17,530 bases of DNA from CAZADH01 sp964483805 (lineage in GTDB: Bacteria > Muiribacteriota > Ozemobacteria > Ozemobacterales > Ozemobacteraceae), in assembly GCA_964483805.1 (NCBI GenBank), contig CAZADH010000118.1, positions 1-17,530 of the forward strand, given 5' to 3'. A program made the position numbers and the translations under genes. The notes under the pieces are model-generated. The model was given only the letters and a program-made list of their open reading frames with translations, was not told the DNA's origin and did not search any database. Position 1 is the stretch's first letter. Every line of letters begins with the position of its first letter. Positions 13,130 through 17,530 of this stretch are shown piece by piece.

Positions 13130-14341
13130 ATGCAGTCAGTGCTTGCGCGACGCCATTCGACGTCGATCGTAACTCTTGGGCTCGTGTTGCTCGTTCTGTC
13201 GTTGTTCGCCGTGCGTGCAGGTTGGGGCGCCGACGGTGATGCGGCACGTCTCGACGATGCCAACCAGTTGTTTCGCGAGGCACTGGCCCTGAAAAAAGAG
13301 GGCAAGGCCGCCGCGGCCTGCGCGACCTTTGAAAAGGCGATGCGGACACACCGGGGCATCCTCGCCGAGGACGACGACGGATTGTTGCACATGCTCCAGA
13401 AAAGCCACGAAGCCAGACTCGCATCGGCGCCGACCGACGTTCATGTCCTCGAAGGGCTGGGCTTCATTCACTCTGTAGGCCTGGGCGAAAACGACAAGGC
13501 TCTCGAGTATTACAAACGATTGCTGGCGCTCGTGAAAGATGAAAAGGTCCGCCAGAAGACCCAATACCTGGTCGACCGGCTCCAGGCCGAGAAAGACATG
13601 GCGCGTCAGTACCATGCCGATCTGTCGGCCAAAGCGCGCGAGGAGCGGCTGCGTGAGTGGGCCGAAATCGAGAAACAGCAGGCGTTGGCCACGATCGGCG
13701 ATCAGAAAGCCGACATCGAAACGCGACTGGCCGAGGCGCAGTCCCGCAAAGATCAGTTGGGAGCACGCGTGCCGCAACTGGAAGACGAGCTGAAGGATCT
13801 GCGCGAAGCCGATGATCGCAATACGCGCCTCTGGCATACCATGAACAACGAACGTTACCGGCGGGAGTACCGGGCCGCGCGCGAACGTCTGGGCGTTGCC
13901 GAACGTGAATTGACCGATGTGAAGCGCCAACTCAACCAGGCCACCGAAGAGGTCAAAATGCTCTCGAAGAATCTCGAAATCATTTCGAAGCAGGCCGCTG
14001 ATCGCGCCAAAGCCGCGGCCGGCGGCACGTCCCTGTCGGTGACGCCACCCCACGATCCAGCCGCATCAGGAAGTGCCGCGGTGTCAGGAACGGACGATGG
14101 GTCGGCGGCAGCGCACGGTTCTGCGCCGGGGGATCCGGGAGCAGGGAGCGGGGGCGAGGGAAGCCCGACGGACACCGCTTCGGATGCCGGTGCTGCCGGC
14201 GCCGGTTCCGGCGAGGTTGGTTCGGGCGATGCCGGATCCGAGGCCGCGACGGGTTCCGCGACTGGGTCGGGGGCCGATCCGGCGATTCCGCCCGAGGCGT
14301 TGGGGTCGGGCGCCGAGAACCCGGATTTCCCGAGCAACTGA
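13130..14341 (+). CDS. Secreted TPR-like/coiled-coil protein with a Gly/Ser/Ala-rich tail
   Basis: The 403-aa protein starts with a signal peptide (residues 1-33, hydrophobic core IVTLGLVLLVLSLFAV, likely cut after GWGA). Residues 41-75 (LDDANQLFREALALKKEGKA, AAACATFEKAM) and 105-135 (LEGLGFIHSVGLGENDKALEY) have a TPR-like pattern. About 145-295 is a strongly charged coiled coil (EERLREWAEIEKQQ, RVPQLEDELKDLREADD, LGVAERELTDVKRQLNQA). From 298 to the end the sequence is low-complexity Gly, Ser, Ala, Asp and Pro. It is probably a periplasmic or outer-membrane-associated scaffold. The ATG at 13130 has CGGAGG 7 nt upstream; a longer frame from 12647 has no signal peptide at its start and runs through the promoter. 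No family is recognised. Confidence 0.8.
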   Translation: MQSVLARRHSTSIVTLGLVLLVLSLFAVRAGWGADGDAARLDDANQLFREALALKKEGKAAAACATFEKAMRTHRGILAEDDDGLLHMLQKSHEARLASAPTDVHVLEGLGFIHSVGLGENDKALEYYKRLLALVKDEKVRQKTQYLVDRLQAEKDMARQYHADLSAKAREERLREWAEIEKQQALATIGDQKADIETRLAEAQSRKDQLGARVPQLEDELKDLREADDRNTRLWHTMNNERYRREYRAARERLGVAERELTDVKRQLNQATEEVKMLSKNLEIISKQAADRAKAAAGGTSLSVTPPHDPAASGSAAVSGTDDGSAAAHGSAPGDPGAGSGGEGSPTDTASDAGAAGAGSGEVGSGDAGSEAATGSATGSGADPAIPPEALGSGAENPDFPSN

Positions 14342-14425
14342 CGCGGGCGACGCGCCCTTATCCGGCGATCGTGCGCCTTGTCACGCGTCGTATTTGCGTT
14401 GTATTTATATCTCCGAGATAGACAA

Positions 14426-14464
14426 CCCCCGCCGACTTTCCCGTAATGGGGAGGCCGGCGGGGG
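14426..14464. terminator. GC-rich hairpin between convergent genes
   Basis: CCCCCGCCG (14426-14434) pairs with CGGCGGGGG (14456-14464), with a further inner stem CTTTCCC against GGGGAGG around GTAAT. It lies between the secreted coiled-coil gene (+) and the ferredoxin gene (-). On the minus strand it is followed by a moderately T-rich TTGTCTATCTC, so it best serves the ferredoxin transcript. Confidence 0.5.
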
Positions 14465-14546
14465 CGAACCAAGCGCACTCCACGCGAAGCTGCAAACGGC
14501 ACCCGATTCATCGGGCGAAGGGCACCACGCGCATCTGGCGCGAGCA

Positions 14547-14567
14547 CAACCGGGGTTGCTCCGGTTG
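14547..14567 (-). terminator. Small hairpin just after the ferredoxin gene
   Basis: CAACCGG (14547-14553) and CCGGTTG (14561-14567) form a 7-bp stem with a 7-nt loop, 10 nt after the ferredoxin stop. There is no U tract. It may protect the 3' end or act together with the larger hairpin at 14426-14464. Confidence 0.4.
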
Positions 14568-14577
14568 ATGGAGCGAG

Positions 14578-14748
14578 TTAGAGCGAGAGAGCCTCGACCG
14601 GGCAGCTCGCCACGCAGGCACCACAATCGATGCAGCCGTCGCCTTTGTAAGTGGCCTTGCCGTTCTTCATCTCGAGGACTTCGACCGGACAGGTGCTGAC
14701 GCAAGCGCCGCAGCCGGAGCATTTGGTCTGGTTAACCTTGATCGCCAT
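14578..14748 (-). CDS. 2[4Fe-4S] ferredoxin
   Basis: This 56-aa electron carrier has two complete cluster-binding motifs, C10-x2-C13-x2-C16-x3-C20-P in KCSGCGACVSTCP and C39-x2-C42-x2-C45-x3-C49-P in GCIDCGACVASCP, the clostridial-type arrangement with pseudo-twofold symmetry. It carries two low-potential clusters and serves cytosolic oxidoreductases; partners are not encoded nearby. The ATG at 14748 has AGGAGG 11 nt upstream and a consensus promoter. Another minus-strand frame over the same bases is not coding. The gene stands alone between two convergent or divergent neighbours, so it is monocistronic. Confidence 0.95.
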   Translation of the reverse strand: MAIKVNQTKCSGCGACVSTCPVEVLEMKNGKATYKGDGCIDCGACVASCPVEALSL

Positions 14749-14775
14749 GTGATTCAGTTCCTCCTTGCTTTGGTC

Positions 14776-14795
14776 GGATCCGCCAGGGCGAATCC
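14776..14795 (-). promoter_or_regulatory. Hairpin at the predicted 5' end of the ferredoxin mRNA
   Basis: In the minus-strand RNA, GGAUUCGCC and GGCGGAUCC pair (one U-G) around a very small loop. The promoter at 14803-14831 puts the transcription start at about 14796, so the message would begin with this stem. 5'-terminal stems are known to slow mRNA decay. Confidence 0.4.
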
Positions 14796-14802
14796 GCGAG
14801 GC

Positions 14803-14831
14803 ATCATAAACGTCGGCACTGCCATTGTCAA
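14803..14831 (-). promoter_or_regulatory. Consensus sigma70 promoter of the ferredoxin gene
   Basis: On the minus strand a perfect TTGACA (14831-14826) is followed after 17 nt by TATGAT (14808-14803). The leader is about 48 nt. It is among the strongest promoter matches in the window. Confidence 0.85.
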
Positions 14832-14903
14832 ACCGAGATGATTGATATCGGGCAAGGAGCGCTGCCAGGGCGGGTGAGAGGTGTTGTCCTGGCGCTGCGG
14901 CGA

Positions 14904-14932
14904 TTGACCGGTCGGATGAGGTGTGTTAAAGA
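14904..14932 (+). promoter_or_regulatory. Promoter candidate of the HEAT-repeat protein gene
   Basis: TTGACC (14904-14909) lies 17 nt before TAAAGA (14927-14932), which is preceded by TGT as an extended -10. The -10 is a weak match. The rest of the 14749-15085 gap holds the divergent ferredoxin promoter and leader and nothing else recognisable. Confidence 0.4.
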
Positions 14933-15085
14933 ATAGGGGCGATTGCGTGAAACCGGCTGCGGGTGTCGTTGTGTCTGGGCGCCCTTGGCTGGCCTGGTGC
15001 CGTAGGCGTCGGTTGTGTTACGGCGACAGCGGGCGGGGTGTGTGGCAGTCGACTCTGCAAAGCGAATCTGGAGCCCATTGACGGC

Positions 15086-16840
15086 ATGTTCGTCGACCTT
15101 CCGGAGTTGGAGGAACGCCTCGGTTCTGACGATGCGGCCGTGCGTCAGGAGACCTGCTACCTGCTCGGCAAAGTCGAGGAGGTCGACGCGGCGAATCTGC
15201 TGGTCAAGGCATTGTCCGATGCCGATCCGATGGTGCAACAACTCGCTGAGAAGGGGTTGCGCCGTCTCGAGATGCTCGGGATCGTGCCGGATGTCGTTCC
15301 CGACGCCGGCACAGGTGGCGGCGGTTCGGCGGCCCCGCCAAGCGAACCCGCGGCGCCGGTCGCGGCGGCAACGCAGAGTCCCGTCCCTGTCGTGGTGCCT
15401 GAAGCGACCGCGCCGGTGACTCCGGCCGTGCCGTCCACGATGCCGGCGCCGGCCACGACCCGATCGGGTGCAGCTCCCGTGCGGACTTCCCCGCAGTCGA
15501 CCGCCGCTCCGACGGTGCCGGCGACGCTGCCCAAGCAAACAGCGCCGCGCTCTGAGTCCCGATCGGCCACGCCGGTCCAGCCGGGGAAACCCGCACCCAA
15601 AGGCGACGGGAAGGCGGGCCGTCCGACGATCGCCAGTTTTGCCGCCCGGCTGTCGCAACCCATGCCGGTGGTCGTGGCGCCGTCGGCTCCTGATACTCCG
15701 CCGGTCGAGGAGTCGGCCACCGAGGGAGATGCCGTTGGCCGACCGGTCGATGGGGTAGGGGCCGGCGAGGCGCCGGTGGCAGCGGCTCCGACTGCGCCCG
15801 TTGCCGAACCTGTGGTCGAGCTGCCCGAGTTGCCTGACGACGAACCACCGGCACTGCCGCCACGCAAGCCGGGAGCCCCCGAAGCACCCTCGCCGAAGGC
15901 ACCTGCACCTGGTGCGTCCGCACCCAAGGCGCAGCCGCCGGCGCAACCGGTCGACCCCGCCGACGTCAATACAATCGATGCAGATGTCGAGCCGGCCGCT
16001 GCAGCGGCTGTCGCGGTGGATGATTCATGGGAGGCATTGCTGGCGGCTGCCGACAAGGGTGCATTTCCGGCCTGGTTTGCCGGCCTCGGGCGCCAGGAGA
16101 AAATCGGAGTGCTCACCGAGATGGAGAAGCGACCTTCGAAGTTCGCTTGGGCGCAGATCCTCAAGATGGTCCTGGCCGACGATGACGACACGTTTGTCGT
16201 GTCGAAGCTGATCAAGGTTTTCGGCAAGCACCATGGCCCCGGTGCGGTCAGCACGATTTCGCCGTATTTACAAAATGAAGACTCCCGCGTGGTGTCCAAT
16301 GGTCTCGAGGCGCTGAGTCTGGCCGGCGGTCCGCGTGACCTCGAGCTGATTGCGACCTTCCTCGATCATCAAGACGCGCGTATCAAGACCACGGCGGCGA
16401 ACTGCATGTGGGGCGCGAATCCCCAGTTGGCCATGCGCGTGATTCAGAAACTCGTGAAGTCGCCGAAGATCTGGGAACGTGACGCGGCCAAGTTTGCGTT
16501 GCAGTCGTGTCCGCTCGACGAAGGCAAGGCGTTGCTGACCGAGCTCGAAGAGGCCGAAAAGTCAGGCAAACGTGGCAAATCGGGGGCCAAAGCCGCCAAA
16601 CCGGCAACTCCGGTCGAGGGTGATCAGGCGGTGGTGAAAGAACTGACCAGCGAGCCCCAGCCTTTGCCCGAGTGGGCCGAGAAGCTTGGGCCCCTCGGGC
16701 CGATTCTGATGTTTCCCGTCCATGTGGGTGCCGAAGAACCGGTGCCGCTGTTCGTCTTCATCGGCGGCTTGCTGTTTCTGATCGGTTTTGCTTTCCTGGT
16801 CGTCATTCCCGTGCTCAACATGATCTTCCCCGAAGGGTGA
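15086..16840 (+). CDS. HEAT-repeat protein with long Pro/Ala-rich linker and C-terminal membrane anchor
   Basis: From ATG 15086 the product is 584 aa. Residues 1-65 are a pair of HEAT-like helical repeats (LEERLGSDDAAVRQETCYLL, then LLVKALSDADPMVQQLAEKG). About 75-310 is a disordered linker rich in Pro, Ala, Val and Thr. Residues 313-475 are a second HEAT array (ILKMVLADDDDTFVVSKLIK, ISPYLQNEDSRVVSNGLEAL, IATFLDHQDARIKTTAANCM). A Lys/Ala stretch follows (490-507), and a single transmembrane helix lies at 553-576 (PLFVFIGGLLFLIGFAFLVV), leaving a short tail. It looks like a membrane-tethered, cytoplasm-facing scaffold; function unknown. A GTG at 14963 would add 41 Gly/Cys-rich residues but has no ribosome site; ATG 15086 has GGAG 12 nt upstream and starts right at the first repeat. 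Confidence 0.78.
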   Translation: MFVDLPELEERLGSDDAAVRQETCYLLGKVEEVDAANLLVKALSDADPMVQQLAEKGLRRLEMLGIVPDVVPDAGTGGGGSAAPPSEPAAPVAAATQSPVPVVVPEATAPVTPAVPSTMPAPATTRSGAAPVRTSPQSTAAPTVPATLPKQTAPRSESRSATPVQPGKPAPKGDGKAGRPTIASFAARLSQPMPVVVAPSAPDTPPVEESATEGDAVGRPVDGVGAGEAPVAAAPTAPVAEPVVELPELPDDEPPALPPRKPGAPEAPSPKAPAPGASAPKAQPPAQPVDPADVNTIDADVEPAAAAAVAVDDSWEALLAAADKGAFPAWFAGLGRQEKIGVLTEMEKRPSKFAWAQILKMVLADDDDTFVVSKLIKVFGKHHGPGAVSTISPYLQNEDSRVVSNGLEALSLAGGPRDLELIATFLDHQDARIKTTAANCMWGANPQLAMRVIQKLVKSPKIWERDAAKFALQSCPLDEGKALLTELEEAEKSGKRGKSGAKAAKPATPVEGDQAVVKELTSEPQPLPEWAEKLGPLGPILMFPVHVGAEEPVPLFVFIGGLLFLIGFAFLVVIPVLNMIFPEG

Positions 16841-16848
16841 AGACGCGA

Positions 16849-16875
16849 CGCGAGAAATACAGAGTATTTCTTGCG
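16849..16875. terminator. Hairpin between the convergent HEAT-protein and AHSA1 genes
   Basis: A 12-bp stem (16849-16860 with 16864-16875, one G-U) has a 3-nt AGA loop; its core is AGAAATAC/GTATTTCT. It follows the HEAT-protein stop by 8 nt. The AT-rich inner stem and lack of a U tract make it an atypical terminator. Confidence 0.5.
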
Positions 16876-16964
16876 CAAACGGGACCGGGCGCCGCGTACT
16901 CGGTGAAGGCAAGCGAAGATGCCCGCCAGCCTCAATTCCCCCGAAACCTGTCGGTGACCGGCGC

Positions 16965-17480
16965 TCAGCGGCGGCCGGGGTTGTCGGACCGTCTGCCGAT
17001 GCCGACGCGCCCGAGCGGGGGCGGGGGTGTGTCGATGGGCGGCAACAGCGTCAGGCGCAGGCGTCGCAAGAGGTAGCGCCAGCCGTTCTGGATCTCGGTG
17101 ATCTCATCGCGATCGTTGGTGTTGTTGTTATAGAACCCGTGTTCGACGACGAGACGGGTGCCGTTGTGACCATCGCCAAGAAAATGCACGGTCACCGTGC
17201 GGATCGGCATGAACGGTGCATGCACCCAGCGCCAGGTGAATTTGAGCAACCGGTTGGCTTCGACGGCAATGAATCGCCCTTGCAGGCGAAAGCCTTGTTG
17301 TGGCCAGTCGAAGCGATACTCGCCGTCGGGGCGGGGTTCGATGAACACCTTGGGCGCCCACCACAGGCGCAACCAGCTCGGTTCGATCCAGGCAAGGAAG
17401 GCCTGGCCGGGGGGAATCGCCGGCAGGTGCAGGCCTTCGCGCACCCGAAAGGTGCCAGGTTCGCTCGCCGAAGCGGTCAC
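16965..17480 (-). CDS. AHSA1/SRPBCC-domain protein
   Basis: The 171-aa soluble protein has a START/Bet v1-like ligand-pocket fold of the AHSA1 (activator of Hsp90 ATPase homologue 1) subgroup. The visible pattern is VREGLHLPAIPPGQAFLAWI, then LRLWWAPKVFIEPRPDGEYR (the Trp-rich W-A-P loop), GRFIAVEANRLLKFTWRW, TVTVHFLGDGHNGTRLVVEH, and the final helix EITEIQNGWRYLLRRLR with the conserved Gly133-Trp134. The C-terminal 25 residues are Pro- and Arg-rich and outside the domain. Despite the family name, bacterial members generally have unknown ligands. The start is GTG at 17480 with GAGGAG about 8 nt upstream. Confidence 0.85.
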   Translation of the reverse strand: MTASASEPGTFRVREGLHLPAIPPGQAFLAWIEPSWLRLWWAPKVFIEPRPDGEYRFDWPQQGFRLQGRFIAVEANRLLKFTWRWVHAPFMPIRTVTVHFLGDGHNGTRLVVEHGFYNNNTNDRDEITEIQNGWRYLLRRLRLTLLPPIDTPPPPLGRVGIGRRSDNPGRR

Positions 17481-17510
17481 GTGGTGCTCCTCGGAAGTTG
17501 TGCTGTCAGT

Positions 17511-17519
17511 ATTTTACCA
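17511..17519 (-). promoter_or_regulatory. Extended -10 element upstream of the AHSA1 gene
   Basis: On the minus strand TGG precedes TAAAAT (17516-17511), about 30 nt before the GTG start. The matching -35 box would lie beyond the window edge. Confidence 0.4.
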
Positions 17520-17530
17520 CAGGTGGAACA

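Noticed and set aside
13136..14053. A 305-aa minus-strand frame opposite the coiled-coil protein
   Set aside because: Mirror of a charged coiled-coil region. The plus-strand gene has a signal peptide, promoter and ribosome site.
14405..14722. A 105-aa minus-strand frame overlapping the ferredoxin
   Set aside because: It is out of frame with the ferredoxin, Arg-rich, and the ferredoxin frame contains two perfect cluster motifs.
14963..15085. GTG at 14963 as the start of the HEAT protein
   Set aside because: No ribosome site, and the extra 41 residues are Gly/Cys-rich and unlike the rest. It was kept only as an alternative.
14828..16299. Two long minus-strand frames (372 and 380 aa) opposite the HEAT-repeat gene
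   Set aside because: One is Arg/Gly-rich and the other Ser/Gly/Ala-rich, as expected from the complement of a Pro/Ala-rich linker. The first also runs across both promoters in the 14749-15085 gap.
1..17530. Mobile elements, CRISPR arrays, tRNA or rRNA genes, defence systems
   Set aside because: No transposase, integrase, attachment-site pair, spaced repeats or cloverleaf was seen. The repeats present are short or coding.

Overview
The window is a dense, high-GC bacterial chromosome segment with about 17 protein genes. I see no insertion sequences, tRNAs, rRNAs or CRISPR arrays. The organism is not identifiable from these genes alone. RemA/DUF370 beside yicC and rpoZ, a short PGDH next to a class V aminotransferase, a 2[4Fe-4S] ferredoxin, sigma70-type promoters, and several envelope proteins fit an uncultured, probably double-membraned bacterium (deltaproteobacterial, PVC-like or candidate-phylum type). 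That placement is inference.

Left part (1-3975, minus strand): one apparent operon, GNAT-like protein > yicC > remA > rpoZ > coaBC-like > priA. The genes are close or overlapping (TAATG between remA and rpoZ, a 32-nt overlap of rpoZ and the coaBC-like gene, GTGA between that gene and priA). This is the widely conserved yicC-remA-(gmk)-rpoZ-coaBC-priA neighbourhood. Two things are odd: gmk is absent, and the protein in the coaBC slot has lost the recognisable active-site motifs.

Middle part (4038-9473): a small secreted protein with SGQ repeats lies divergent to an MscS channel fused to a cyclic-nucleotide-binding domain. Next come a Cys-rich YkgJ-family protein behind a near-consensus promoter, a histidyl-tRNA-synthetase-like protein lacking the class II catalytic motifs, a possible 45-aa protein, and a uridine phosphorylase-type nucleoside phosphorylase that ends at a strong bidirectional terminator.

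Serine block (9489-11838, minus strand): serA (3-phosphoglycerate dehydrogenase) followed by a class V aminotransferase of the serine-pyruvate / alanine-glyoxylate family. Together they could supply the first two steps of serine synthesis. serA has a recognisable promoter and a long structured leader.

Right part (11895-17530): envelope and scaffold-type proteins of unknown function. These are two overlapping membrane-protein genes (one with a Cys4 knuckle), a divergent secreted TPR/coiled-coil protein with a Gly/Ser/Ala tail, a 56-aa 2[4Fe-4S] ferredoxin with a consensus promoter, a HEAT-repeat protein with a long Pro/Ala-rich linker and a C-terminal membrane anchor, and an AHSA1/SRPBCC protein.

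The most notable theme is two (perhaps three) proteins that keep the fold of a core enzyme but not its catalytic motifs: CoaBC-like, HisRS-like, and more weakly the GNAT-like protein.
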